Shown: positions 33,144-42,482 of the stretch, in pieces
Numbering within the stretch: position 1 is the first letter of the stretch
Layout: every line of letters starts with the position of its first letter
From: Candidatus Melainabacteria bacterium
Lineage (GTDB): Bacteria > Cyanobacteriota > Vampirovibrionia > Obscuribacterales > Obscuribacteraceae
Assembly (NCBI GenBank): GCA_003151275.1
Contig: PLXC01000021.1
Coordinates: forward strand, 62,001-126,000
DNA: 64,000 nt
Direction of reading: 5' to 3'
Notes under the pieces: model-generated
What the model saw: the letters and a program-made list of their open reading frames with translations, nothing else
Databases searched by the model: none
Told to the model about the DNA's origin: nothing
Translations under genes and position numbers: made by a program

Positions 33144-34654
33144 TCTACTTCTCCTGTTGTGGTGGCGGTTGCCTCAAGCATCAGGCTGTGCTCGTTCACT
33201 TCACCCACCGGTCTGGCCACACCTAGACGACCGCGTGACATTACTGCGATTCGATCACAGACACCCATCAGTTCGGGCAAATAGCTACTAATGATAATTA
33301 TCGCCTTTTGTTTTGTCGCCAAATCATCGATTAGTTTATAGATTTGGCTTTTGCTGCCGACGTCGATTCCTCTGGTCGGTTCGTCCAGCAACAGGACGTC
33401 AACGCCGTGGTACAGAAGTCTGGCAAAAGCGATTTTTTGTTGATTGCCACCAGATAATTCGCCAATCTTTTGCATCGGTTCCCGACACTTGGTAGATAAG
33501 CGCTCAATCCAATTGCGGGCGGCTTCTTTAACGAGCCGAGGTGATATAAACCCGTTTTTTTCTACCGAGCCTACGTCCGACAAAATCAGATTTTCAGCGA
33601 TGCTCATTGTTATCGCCAGACCTTCTTCTTTTCGGTTCTCACTAAGAAATCCCACTCCTTGTTTCCAACGCTGTCCTGGTGTGGCTCTGCCTGTGTATTT
33701 CCCAACTTTGATTTCGCCTGATAGAACTTTATCAAGCCCAAATATGGTTCTAATCAGATCCGTTCGGCCACTGCCGATTAGACCGGCTATGCCCACCACT
33801 TCTCCGCGTCGCAAAACCAGATCCGCATTTTTTAGTTTGGCATCTCCTTTCAAGGCGCTGATCTGAAGAATAGGCTCCGTCGCTTCGTGGGGTGAGCGTG
33901 GATAAATGTCTTTCAGATCTCGACCGATCATCATGCCTACAATTTGTTCCGCGCTGGCATCGGCCATTACGCCGGTGCCGACCGTTTTGCCATCGCGCAA
34001 GACCGTAAAACTTTGAGCGATCTCTTTCAGCTCCTCAATGAAGTGGGATATGTAAATGATCGAATATCCGCGTGATTTAAGATCATTGATCATCTTGAAC
34101 AAATGCTGCACATCTTGCTGAGTTAGACTGCTAGTGGGTTCATCCAGAATCAAAACCTTGCAACCAAAGGCCGTCGATCTGGCGATTTCAACTAGTTGCT
34201 GTGCTGAAATCGAGAGAGTCTGAACTGTTGCGTTCAGGTCGATCTCAGGATGCCCCAACTCTTCAAGCGCCGCTTTGGCCCGTTCGTTCATTTCCTTTCG
34301 ATTAAGAAGTCCGTTGTTGGTTGGTTCGAGCCCAAGAAAGATGTTCTCAGCTACGGTCTGATGCGGTGTCAATGCCAGTTCCTGGTAGATCATCGCGATA
34401 CCGAGTTGTCTTGCCTCTTTTGGATTAGTAGGAATGTACGCTACGCCATCCAGGAACATCGTGCCGGCGTCCGGCTTGACCACACCGGATAGAACCTTCA
34501 TCAGTGTGCTTTTCCCTGCGCCGTTTTCTCCGATCAGGGCGTGCACCTCCCCTGGTGCTACAGAAAAATCAACACCGTCTAGCGCGATGGTGGCACCATA
34601 GTGTTTTTTAACACCACTAACAATCAAACGATATTTATTGTCTATTTCAGCCAT
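33140..34654 (-). CDS. Ribose-type sugar ABC transporter ATP-binding protein (duplicated ATPase)
   Basis: A 504-residue RbsA/MglA-type ATPase with two nucleotide-binding domains. The first has Walker A GENGAGKSTLMKV, a signature-like LSISAQQLVEIARS and Walker B VLILDEPTSSL. The second has the usual degenerate P-loop GLIGSGRTDLIRT, signature LSGGNQQKIAFARLL and Walker B VLLLDEPTRGIDVG. It energises uptake on the cytoplasmic face. It overlaps the binding-protein gene by 13 bases and the permease gene by four, so the three are one operon on the minus strand. Confidence 0.95.
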   Translation of the reverse strand: MAEIDNKYRLIVSGVKKHYGATIALDGVDFSVAPGEVHALIGENGAGKSTLMKVLSGVVKPDAGTMFLDGVAYIPTNPKEARQLGIAMIYQELALTPHQTVAENIFLGLEPTNNGLLNRKEMNERAKAALEELGHPEIDLNATVQTLSISAQQLVEIARSTAFGCKVLILDEPTSSLTQQDVQHLFKMINDLKSRGYSIIYISHFIEELKEIAQSFTVLRDGKTVGTGVMADASAEQIVGMMIGRDLKDIYPRSPHEATEPILQISALKGDAKLKNADLVLRRGEVVGIAGLIGSGRTDLIRTIFGLDKVLSGEIKVGKYTGRATPGQRWKQGVGFLSENRKEEGLAITMSIAENLILSDVGSVEKNGFISPRLVKEAARNWIERLSTKCREPMQKIGELSGGNQQKIAFARLLYHGVDVLLLDEPTRGIDVGSKSQIYKLIDDLATKQKAIIIISSYLPELMGVCDRIAVMSRGRLGVARPVGEVNEHSLMLEATATTTGEVE

Positions 34655-35649
34655 TTCGCCGTGTCAGGTTCTAGAAGTTCATGCATCGCTGGTGTCTTCG
34701 AATTCTCAGTAGTAATCAGGGCTACACCCGTGTCTACGATTTCTTCCACTTTCTTGTGGTTGAGATGATCGACGATTGCTTTGACGGCAAGGTATGACAT
34801 TTTCATCGGGTTCTGCACAATCAACCCGTTGATTTTGCCGGAGTAAAGAGCCGCATTTAGTTTCGCAGAGGTGTCAAACCCGACGAATTTCACCTTGCCG
34901 GCCATGCCACTATCCTCAAGTGCGCGCAACATGGCAAAGGTGGTTGATTCATTGGGACAGAAAATACCATCAAGATTCAATTTGCCATCTTGCCCCTTCA
35001 GCGGTGACAACAGGTTCTCGCTGGCTTTGTAGGCTTCTTCAATCGTGCCACCACTGTGTTGATTGGAGCTTACTACTTTGATGTTGGGAAATTTTTTCAT
35101 CGAATCCAAAAAACCACGTTCGCGGTTATTGCCGCTGGAATTTCCTTCAATTGTTCTGAGCATCGCTACTCTTCCCTTGTAGTTCAGCAAGCGGGCTAAG
35201 TAATCACCTGCGACCTCACCACCCTTGCGGTTGTCCGTGGCGATGAAACTGATGCGACTGCCACTCTTTAACGCCGAGTCAATAATGACGACTGGAATTC
35301 CGCTGCGAACACAATTTTCTACGGCCCCGCGCATAGACGTGTCATCTATTGGAGCAAGAACAACACCGGCAACTTGACGAACGATCATGTTTTCGACAAT
35401 ATCCACTTGAGAATTGCGATCATCTAGACGCAGAGGACCTTTCCACAAAATATCGACATCGCATTCCTTGGCAGCTTTCATCGCACCGGCGTGAATTGCC
35501 TTCCAATATTCGTCGGTTGTTGCCATTGGAACAACCGCAATGGTCAGACGCTGGGTCGATGCACCAAAAGCACCATCAAACATATTGGCTAGACATAGCA
35601 TCAAGCTGGATAAGATTGCCAAACGTACTTTCATTGGTTTCGAAAACAT
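34642..35649 (-). CDS. Periplasmic sugar-binding protein of the ribose-type ABC transporter
   Basis: A 335-residue type I periplasmic binding protein with a signal peptide (MKVRLAILSSLMLCLANMF). The mature domain has IAVVPMATTDEYWKAIHAGA, VAGVVLAPIDDTSMRGAVEN, VVIIDSALKSGSRISFIATD and GIFCPNESTTFAMLRALEDS, the alternating strand/helix pattern of Peripla_BP_4 (RbsB-like) proteins. AGGAGG six bases before the ATG at 35649 marks the operon start. It captures the sugar and delivers it to the permease. Specificity is unknown; no sugar kinase or isomerase is adjacent. Confidence 0.92.
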   Translation of the reverse strand: MFSKPMKVRLAILSSLMLCLANMFDGAFGASTQRLTIAVVPMATTDEYWKAIHAGAMKAAKECDVDILWKGPLRLDDRNSQVDIVENMIVRQVAGVVLAPIDDTSMRGAVENCVRSGIPVVIIDSALKSGSRISFIATDNRKGGEVAGDYLARLLNYKGRVAMLRTIEGNSSGNNRERGFLDSMKKFPNIKVVSSNQHSGGTIEEAYKASENLLSPLKGQDGKLNLDGIFCPNESTTFAMLRALEDSGMAGKVKFVGFDTSAKLNAALYSGKINGLIVQNPMKMSYLAVKAIVDHLNHKKVEEIVDTGVALITTENSKTPAMHELLEPDTAKWLK

Positions 35650-36081
35650 CGCTAGCCTCCTAAAGTGGGGCCATTATAGAACCTGAACCGCCTCGGTCAT
35701 ACTAGAAAATCCGGACCTGGTTTTAAAAATGTGGAAAAACTCGATGGTGTCGGCGTTGCCGGTCCTTTTGTCAGGAGCAGTTGCATCAGAGACTTGAGCT
35801 CGTTGAGACCGACAATCCAAGCTCAGCAAGGCGATCTAGAAATGTCTCTTCTATCCGACATTTACGAAGCTGGTTGAGTGCGCCAAGTGACAAGGCATGA
35901 GGGTTTGGAGACAATAAAGGCTAATGTGCGGTTAAATAGATGTCTTGCCAACTTGAGGTGGAATCGAAGTCTGTGATCGAACCATGAATGTTTACCTGTA
36001 AAATGTAAGTGGGTTCGTCTTTCACCGGATGTTCACTCCGCTGCTGTTTGCAGTGTGAATAAGTCACAGCCTGAGATTTCA
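35650..36081. other. Divergent intergenic region between the sugar ABC operon and the response regulator
   Basis: About 430 bases carrying two divergent promoters. A 48-codon frame at 35731-35877 (GTG start, ending MSLLSDIYEAG) lacks a ribosome binding site and a family match; I treat it as chance or remnant. No convincing operator or RNA element seen. Confidence 0.4.
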
Positions 36082-36468
36082 ATGAACATTGAAAAAGTAC
36101 TTTTAGTTGACGATGACAAGAATATTCGTCTGATCGCTCAAATTGGGCTTGAAGATACTCCTGACTGGATTGTTACCACTGCAGAGTCGGGGGCGGAGGC
36201 GATTGCGAAAGCGACTGCTGACCCACCGGATCTGATTTTGCTAGACATGATGATGCCGGATATGGACGGCAAATCTACGCTCGTTAAATTGCGCGCAAAT
36301 GCATCGACGAGCCACATTCCGATAATATTTATGACCGCTAAAGTGCAGACACAAGAGTTAGAGAGCTATTTAGCGCTTGGCGCCGCTGGAGTGATTTCCA
36401 AACCCTTTGATCCGATCACTTTGTCGGCAGATATTAAAAGGGTTCTTAGCAGTCTCCCCGATAGCTGA
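36082..36468 (+). CDS. Single-domain response regulator (CheY-like receiver)
   Basis: A 128-residue receiver domain and nothing else. It has the acidic triplet VLLVDDDKN, the phospho-acceptor aspartate in DLILLDMMMPDMDG (residue 55), the conserved Thr in IFMTAK and the Lys in ISKPFDP. I use the ATG at 36082 (GAGAT upstream); a GTG at 36055 would add nine residues. It should pass phosphoryl groups to or from the following kinase and HPt protein. Four bases separate its stop from the kinase start, so the three genes form an operon. Confidence 0.9.
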   Translation: MNIEKVLLVDDDKNIRLIAQIGLEDTPDWIVTTAESGAEAIAKATADPPDLILLDMMMPDMDGKSTLVKLRANASTSHIPIIFMTAKVQTQELESYLALGAAGVISKPFDPITLSADIKRVLSSLPDS

Positions 36469-36472
36469 TTAC

Positions 36473-39328
36473 ATGAAGTCTTCGTTCAATCTGTTTATGG
36501 TCGCAGGTTTGGTGCTGATGATGAGCGTTGTTGCTCTGATTGGCATCAACAATCGTAAACAGATGGAGGAGCTTACCGCAGCGAGAACGTGGGTTACGCA
36601 CACACATGAGGTGATTAGTGCTCTTTATAAATTAAGGGCAACAATAGATGAAGCTGAAGCAGGTCAACGGGGCTATCTCGTAACCAACGATTTGAATTAT
36701 CTTGAACCGTACAATGAAGCGAAGTCAAAAGTTGAAGATTTGGTTGAACATTTGATTGCTTTGACAGTTGATAATCCGCAGCAGACCAATCGATTCAAGG
36801 TGCTTCGACAACTGATTAAGTCCAAATTTGATCTTCTTGAAGAGCTTATTCAGATTCAACGGAAAGCTGGTTTTGAAGCTGCAAGGGTGCGTGTACTCAA
36901 TAATGGTGGTCGCGCTCAGATGGAAAACATTCGCAATAAGATTGCCGAGATAGTTGAAGACGAAAATATTTTATTGAGAGAGCGCACAGAAAAAGTTGAA
37001 GATCATTTGCGTCGAGCATCGAACCAACTTCTCATGTTCACAGTAGCGGCGGCGATATTTCAGTCTATTCTTGCCATTCTCGGTGCTGTGTCGTTGAAAT
37101 CACGTCAACGCGCCCTGGCCAAATTGAGAGCAGTCTTAAATAGTATGGATGAAGGTTTAATCCAAACTGATTCAAGCGGCAATGTAAGTTATATCAATCC
37201 AGCAGCCGAACGGATGCTTGCTCTTACAAAGCAAAAAGCACGTGGTTTGGCTCTGAGCGAAGTATTTAAAATCGTAGATGATAGTGAAGACAAGTCGGAA
37301 CCTATGATAAATCGTGAGCAGCTGGTCAGGGGGAATGAAGGGCAGATTATCAATTTTGATGGCGCGAGGATGTTCGTTCAATACACCGGCGCACCAATTA
37401 ACGATGGAAATGCCTACGAAGGTGCTGTCATATCGTTTCAGGATATCACCGAAGTTCATCAATCCGAATTGGAGCTTGCCGAGCGAGAGGCGCGCATTAC
37501 TGCGATCGTTGATTTTGCCGCGGACGGCATATTTACTGTGGCAGGCGAAGGTGTAATAGAGACTGCTAATCGCGCTGCTCATCACTTGTTTGGTTACAGC
37601 AGCAGTGAATTGATAGGTATGAACATCAGCTCGCTTCTGCCTGAATTCGCGCTTGGTAAAACGTCTGAACTCCACACAGGTGAACGTACTATCAGTGCAG
37701 GTTTGGAACTGAATGGCATCAGCAAAAACGGTAAACAAATTCCCATAGAATTGACGATGAGCATCGTCAATCTAGGTAATCGAAATATCGTTACTGGTAT
37801 CGTACGTGATATCGCCGAGCGAAAAGAAGTTGAACGGCGAGTCAGTGAATTTTATTCCACAGTCTCACATGAATTAAGAACCCCGCTGACATCAATTCGC
37901 GGGTCATTAGGACTTCTTGAGGGGGGGCGGGCAGGCACTTTGTCGGAGCGAGCGACTCAATTAGTTATTATCGCTCGCTTAGAGTCTGATCGATTGATTC
38001 GATTGATTAACGACATTCTCGATATTAGAAAGATTGAGGCCGGAAAATTTGAATTAAACGTGAAAGAGTTCAGTCCTGACCAAATAATCCGGCAAACCGT
38101 TGATGCCATGGCCAGTCTGATCTCTGAGCACGATATCCAGATCAAAACTGAGATAGCGAAATCCCTCCCGATGAAAGGTGATCCTGATCGCATCGTTCAA
38201 GTCTTAACCAACCTACTTTCCAACGCAATCAAGTTTTCACCTCGAGATAGCGAAATGGTTTTGGCTGTTGATTATCCGAGTGAGAACCTTTGTAGATTTT
38301 CGGTGACTGACAGAGGCAACGGTATAGCTCCCGAACACGTGCACAAATTGTTTGGGCTGTTTCAGCAGTTGGATGCCAGTGATTCAAGATCGAAAGGTGG
38401 CACGGGCTTGGGACTGGCAATTTCTAAAGCAATTGTTGAACAACATGGCGGCAACATATTCGTGGACACGCAGCTTGGTCACGGGTCCACATTTTCTTTT
38501 ACTTTGCCAGTCGATACGGTGCAGCCACAAATTGTTAAACAAACTAATAAACAAAAAATTGCTCTGATTATAGAAGATGATCGTCAATTGTGCGCCATCC
38601 TCACAGATGTGCTGCAGGAACAGGGTTTCACAAGCATATCGAAGCACGATGTTGCCGACAGCAAAGAATTTTTGCTCAATCAGTCTGCTCCCGATGTCAT
38701 TCTTCTCGATATTGGTTTGCCTGATGGAAACGGCTTTGAGCTTATGGAATGGTGCGGCGGTATTGAAAATTTGAAAGGAGTTCCAGTAGTCGTTCTCTCC
38801 GGAGGTAGTGAAGCTCAATCCCTCGGAGCACCAATGTTAGTTAGCTGGTTAAAAAAACCAATTGATAGTAATGTTCTTGAAGCGACGCTAAGGTCGGCCT
38901 GCAGACGCGCGGGTGTGCCTCGTATTCTCCTTGTCGAGGATGATGTGAACACTAGACAAGTGGTGAAACACTATTTGGAAGGGATGAACATCGAATGTTT
39001 CGAGGCCGGTGATGGAACTACCGCATTGGAGTTAGCAGACCAGAAAGAGCCTGATTTGATTATTTTGGACCTCGCTATTCCGATTCCTGATGGTTACGAC
39101 GTTGTTTCAATTCTCCGACTGAACGAGTTAAGACATACGCCGATGCTCGTTTATTCTGCTACAGACCTATCCTCCCAAGAAAAAGAGAAATTAACGTTAG
39201 GACTTACAGCATATCTAGTTAAGTCGCGCACGTCCGAATCCGAATTTCTTAGCACTGTCAAAGGTTTGCTTCAAAGCTTGATTAGTAATTTGGATAACCA
39301 AACACTCGTTAAGGAAGATGCCGAATGA
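36473..39328 (+). CDS. CHASE3-PAS-PAS hybrid sensor histidine kinase with two receiver domains
   Basis: A 951-residue membrane sensor. Order: TM1 (~7-25), CHASE3-like helical sensor (~35-175; EAGQRGYLVTNDLNYLEPYN), TM2 (~185-208), PAS (~220-330), PAS (~340-450), HisKA with phospho-acceptor His466 (FYSTVSHELRTPLTSIRGS), HATPase (N-box NLLSNAIKFSP, G-boxes DRGNGIAP and GGTGLGLAI), REC1 (Asp746 in VILLDIGLPDG) and REC2 (Asp866 in LIILDLAIPIPDG). The ATG at 36473 follows the receiver gene by four bases; the frame extends 22 codons into that gene but without a reason to start there. Its last four bases overlap the next gene (ATGA). The signal sensed is unknown. Confidence 0.93.
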   Translation: MKSSFNLFMVAGLVLMMSVVALIGINNRKQMEELTAARTWVTHTHEVISALYKLRATIDEAEAGQRGYLVTNDLNYLEPYNEAKSKVEDLVEHLIALTVDNPQQTNRFKVLRQLIKSKFDLLEELIQIQRKAGFEAARVRVLNNGGRAQMENIRNKIAEIVEDENILLRERTEKVEDHLRRASNQLLMFTVAAAIFQSILAILGAVSLKSRQRALAKLRAVLNSMDEGLIQTDSSGNVSYINPAAERMLALTKQKARGLALSEVFKIVDDSEDKSEPMINREQLVRGNEGQIINFDGARMFVQYTGAPINDGNAYEGAVISFQDITEVHQSELELAEREARITAIVDFAADGIFTVAGEGVIETANRAAHHLFGYSSSELIGMNISSLLPEFALGKTSELHTGERTISAGLELNGISKNGKQIPIELTMSIVNLGNRNIVTGIVRDIAERKEVERRVSEFYSTVSHELRTPLTSIRGSLGLLEGGRAGTLSERATQLVIIARLESDRLIRLINDILDIRKIEAGKFELNVKEFSPDQIIRQTVDAMASLISEHDIQIKTEIAKSLPMKGDPDRIVQVLTNLLSNAIKFSPRDSEMVLAVDYPSENLCRFSVTDRGNGIAPEHVHKLFGLFQQLDASDSRSKGGTGLGLAISKAIVEQHGGNIFVDTQLGHGSTFSFTLPVDTVQPQIVKQTNKQKIALIIEDDRQLCAILTDVLQEQGFTSISKHDVADSKEFLLNQSAPDVILLDIGLPDGNGFELMEWCGGIENLKGVPVVVLSGGSEAQSLGAPMLVSWLKKPIDSNVLEATLRSACRRAGVPRILLVEDDVNTRQVVKHYLEGMNIECFEAGDGTTALELADQKEPDLIILDLAIPIPDGYDVVSILRLNELRHTPMLVYSATDLSSQEKEKLTLGLTAYLVKSRTSESEFLSTVKGLLQSLISNLDNQTLVKEDAE

Positions 39329-41478
39329 CCAAGCCAATTTTGATTCTTGATGATGACGTCTCTTTCCGGCAATTGATTGCTAGCTTGCTTCAAGCGAGAG
39401 GCTATCAAGTGTTCGAGGCTCGGTCAGCGAAGGATGCTTCAGCTGCCTTTGCGGATACTGATCCTGGGCTGGCAATCGTGGATTATCGTCTGCCCGAATC
39501 GGATGGCATCAGTTGGATTACCTGGCTTAGAGAAAGCGGGCGCAACTTTCCGGTTGTATTTTGCTCGGGAACCTGGTGCGATGAGAAGACATTCAGTTGG
39601 TTACGCAATATCCTGAAGGTCTCTCTCATTCTTCGAAAACCAATTGTGCCCGAACTATTTATTCAACAAATTGAAGGCTTACTACCTGCGCCACCGTTTT
39701 CGGTATCACCAGAGAAATTGCCACCGGCAGTGGCGCCTGCTCAATTTGTCGCTCCACCGCCTGTGACGGCAAATGATTTAGAAACGCAAATAAAGCGCTT
39801 AGATGACGCGCTTCGAAAGTCGTCACCCGATTCTCCTCTGTGGGATCAACTGGTGGCTATGCGTGCGAAGCTTGCTGTTCAACAGAGTTTGGCTGCAGCT
39901 AAAAATTCTTACGCAAACGAACTAACCGAACATTGGAAGACTCTTTCTGAAGCTGTTGCCTTGACTCAGCTTGAACCTGAGAACAGAGTTGCTCTGGATG
40001 AAGCAATGCAGATTGCGCACCGCATCCGGGGAACAGCTGGATCGATGGGCTTTCAAAACATCGGTAATTCTGCCGGTAAAATCGAGGATCTTTTGCGTAG
40101 TTTTGATCCAACTGACACTCTCCAAGAAGTTATTTGGACTGAAATCTTTAGAGCGTTGGCCGATGGAGAAGTGGCAGTTAGAGAGCAATCCTCAGTAGCA
40201 GGCTCGACCGAGCGAGGTCAGATTTTTGAATCGAGTATTCTCGTGTTCGCACGTTCTGCTAATTACACTGAGCAACTGCAAGCTCTTAGTTCATCGAAAA
40301 TTGAAACAACAATATGCGATAGCATTGCAAGCGCACTTGGACGGGCAAAACGAGCGCGTTTTGATGCGGCGGTATTCGATTTAAGTCTAGATCAGGAAGC
40401 TCGAGTATTTAAACTCGCTTCTCAGGTGCGCGAAGTTCAAAGGGGTAAGCCTATTCCGCTTTCCTTTATATCGTCTGGTCAGAACGCTCCTGATGAGGCG
40501 TTGATGGCCTATGCAGGCGCATCTTCGTTCTTATGGAGTCCAGTGCCAGGTGCTGAATTGGTGGAGACTGTCCAAAAATTGATTGTGATAGGTGGCACTA
40601 AAAAACCAAAAGTGCTGACAGTTGATGACGATGATGTTCTCACCAGATTCATTCAGACAATCTTGGCCGGTGAAGGCATGCGTGTAGAAACTCTAAACAA
40701 ACCAATTCAAATTCTCACCGTAGTAGAACAGTTCCAACCCGACTTGATTTTGCTGGATGTAATGATGCCAGGATTAAGTGGATATGACGTCTGCCGAATG
40801 CTGCGTGCTACAGATAAATGGGCTCATTTGCCTGTTCTCTTTCTGACATCTAAGAGTGATGCTGATGGGCGTGCCTCCGCTTTTCAGGCTGGTGCCACTG
40901 ACTTTCTCAGCAAGCCTGTCCTGGCACCGGAATTGGTGGCAAGGGTGCAGGCGCACCTGGGACAAAGTGGAAGCAAGCGTGACGCATCAGACAAAGGCAG
41001 TGATGGTCTAATCAATCGCAAAGAGTTTATCGAATCAGCTCGATCCATGGCGCAAGCGGCAAAAGTTAGCGGCAGCGATTTGGCTCTCTGTCTGATGCTG
41101 ATTGATGACATGCTCAACCTAAGCATCGTGCATGGCATGTATGCCGCTGAGAAAGTCGAAGTAGCCCTCGGTGATTTGTTGCGCGTGCACTTTAAGGCCG
41201 AGTCTTTGAGGGCAAAATGGGGCGACGGAGGATTCGCCCTGGCTGTGCCCGGAGAAAGTAAATTGACGATCACCGAAGCTGTTCAAAAAATGTTGGATGA
41301 ATTTTGCACTTTCACCTTTATGAGCGATCGACAGGCCAACTTTAAGACTAGTTTTAGTGCAGGTCTAGCCGGTGTTCCAGGCGACGAAGTGACCATAGAA
41401 TCTCTCATGAACATGGCCAACACGCGCATGTCTCGCGGTCGGCAGCAAAATCTTGGCACGATAGTTTCAGTTGGGTAG
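39325..41478 (+). CDS. REC-HPt-pseudoREC-REC hub protein with a degenerate GGDEF domain
   Basis: A 717-residue cytoplasmic phosphorelay protein. REC1 (1-120) has DDD and Asp53 (LAIVDYRLPESDG). A Pro-rich linker precedes an HPt domain with phospho-accepting His232 (AHRIRGTAGSMGFQNIG). A receiver-like fold (~303-420) lacks the acidic triplet, so it is likely inactive. A canonical REC (~428-545) has VDDDD, Asp478 (LILLDVMMPG) and Lys in LSKPV. The C-terminus (~560-717) is GGDEF-like but reads WGDGGFAL where GGDEF is expected, so cyclase activity is improbable. It starts inside the stop of the hybrid kinase gene (ATGA), showing coupling. The HPt probably connects the kinase's receivers to REC outputs. 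Confidence 0.88.
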   Translation: MTKPILILDDDVSFRQLIASLLQARGYQVFEARSAKDASAAFADTDPGLAIVDYRLPESDGISWITWLRESGRNFPVVFCSGTWCDEKTFSWLRNILKVSLILRKPIVPELFIQQIEGLLPAPPFSVSPEKLPPAVAPAQFVAPPPVTANDLETQIKRLDDALRKSSPDSPLWDQLVAMRAKLAVQQSLAAAKNSYANELTEHWKTLSEAVALTQLEPENRVALDEAMQIAHRIRGTAGSMGFQNIGNSAGKIEDLLRSFDPTDTLQEVIWTEIFRALADGEVAVREQSSVAGSTERGQIFESSILVFARSANYTEQLQALSSSKIETTICDSIASALGRAKRARFDAAVFDLSLDQEARVFKLASQVREVQRGKPIPLSFISSGQNAPDEALMAYAGASSFLWSPVPGAELVETVQKLIVIGGTKKPKVLTVDDDDVLTRFIQTILAGEGMRVETLNKPIQILTVVEQFQPDLILLDVMMPGLSGYDVCRMLRATDKWAHLPVLFLTSKSDADGRASAFQAGATDFLSKPVLAPELVARVQAHLGQSGSKRDASDKGSDGLINRKEFIESARSMAQAAKVSGSDLALCLMLIDDMLNLSIVHGMYAAEKVEVALGDLLRVHFKAESLRAKWGDGGFALAVPGESKLTITEAVQKMLDEFCTFTFMSDRQANFKTSFSAGLAGVPGDEVTIESLMNMANTRMSRGRQQNLGTIVSVG

Positions 41479-41502
41479 CCCAAGCAGATCAGCCGCAAAT
41501 AA

Positions 41503-41573
41503 TTCGGGGCGGACAGGATGTCCGCGTTCCATTTCTAAGGTTCGGGGCGGACAGGATGTCCGCGCTCCATTTC
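41503..41573. repeat. Two tandem copies of a palindromic intergenic repeat (REP-like)
   Basis: Two 33-base units (41503-41535 and 41541-41573, period 38) differ at one position. Each contains the perfect inverted repeat GCGGACA-GGA-TGTCCGC, preceded by TTCGGG and followed by a TTCCATTTC-like tail. They sit between convergent genes, where such elements may act as transcription terminators or RNA stabilisers. They look like members of a dispersed genomic family, but only these two are in the window. Confidence 0.75.
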
Positions 41574-41593
41574 GCAGATTCTGAGCAGAAAAT

Positions 41594-42220
41594 TTATTGA
41601 GACTGTTTGACTGCATTGAGCTGGAGCAAGTCACCGCCCAACTGTTCGACGAATTCGAACATTTCGCTGGCTGCGGTCATCAATGGTTCAACTTGTGGTG
41701 CTTCGATATTGAAGGCATTGATACCGTTCACAAAATGCTGCCAATGCTTTTGAAATTCCGGACCATAAGGATCAAAATATGTGCAACCGCCGTTTTCCAG
41801 AGCGTATGTTTTCTTGCTGACGCTGGCGATAAATTTGCCACCATGTTTGCTGCCGAGCAGTACATAATGAAATCCCAACAAAGCAATGGGGTTTTGCTCA
41901 GCCAATGTTTTAATTCTTTCAAGCATGCGAGCCGTTATTTCAATTGGTTTGACAGAAGCCGGATCAACACCCAGGGCTTTCAAATCACTCTTTAGAAATT
42001 CAGTCTGCAACTGCTCCGGTGAAACGACTGGTCCCATGTAGGATTGGCTCGACATCGCAGTTTCAAGAGCCTTGTGGGTAAGATACAATTGCCCTAAGTA
42101 TTCTGTGTAAAGAGTTTTTGATAATGTACCGGAGCCCAACTCTTTTTGGAACTTGTGTCCCTCGGCTGAGTTGTGAGCACTTTTTGTGCTTTCGCGTAGC
42201 TGCAATGCGATCGTTGACAT
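41594..42220 (-). CDS. Heme oxygenase (biliverdin-producing)
   Basis: A 208-residue all-helical protein of the heme oxygenase family, which opens heme to biliverdin, CO and iron. The proximal-histidine region reads LRESTKSAHNSAEGHKFQKE, the expected N-terminal position; the distal-helix glycine motif is present as LLGSKHGGKFIA, in place of the more usual LGDLSGGQ. Length matches the bacterial/cyanobacterial enzymes. AGGAG is about 12 bases before the ATG, rather far. No phytochrome, bilin reductase or iron-uptake gene is adjacent, so whether it serves iron recovery or bilin synthesis is open. Confidence 0.88.
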   Translation of the reverse strand: MSTIALQLRESTKSAHNSAEGHKFQKELGSGTLSKTLYTEYLGQLYLTHKALETAMSSQSYMGPVVSPEQLQTEFLKSDLKALGVDPASVKPIEITARMLERIKTLAEQNPIALLGFHYVLLGSKHGGKFIASVSKKTYALENGGCTYFDPYGPEFQKHWQHFVNGINAFNIEAPQVEPLMTAASEMFEFVEQLGGDLLQLNAVKQSQ

Positions 42221-42482
42221 GGGATGCTCATGCTCCTGCGTAACTTAGTCCGATCAACCGTACGATCAACGTAGGGAACGATCCATTCTCTCAGATTCTG
42301 AGGCTCGTCTGATCCCCCAATTCTTCAGGTGACCTTTTTGCCTCTCAATTCCCTCAGCTAGCCGCTAAGCATGTTGACTATTGTGAACAGTTGGGCTTAG
42401 GAGCCAGTGGGCACTAGAATGAAGTGCCGATAATCGCGTACGATACAGGGTCGAAACGGTTCACTGGTCAAGCTTAACAATT

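Noticed and set aside
35731..35877. 48-codon frame upstream of the response regulator
   Set aside because: GTG start without a Shine-Dalgarno and no family likeness; kept only as a note in the intergenic entry.
37172..37738. 188-codon frame antisense to the hybrid kinase
   Set aside because: It lies wholly within a well-supported kinase gene on the other strand, has no ribosome binding site and no recognisable domain.
41597..41995. 132-codon plus-strand frame opposite heme oxygenase
   Set aside because: The minus strand encodes a full heme oxygenase with the expected histidine region; no evidence for a second gene.
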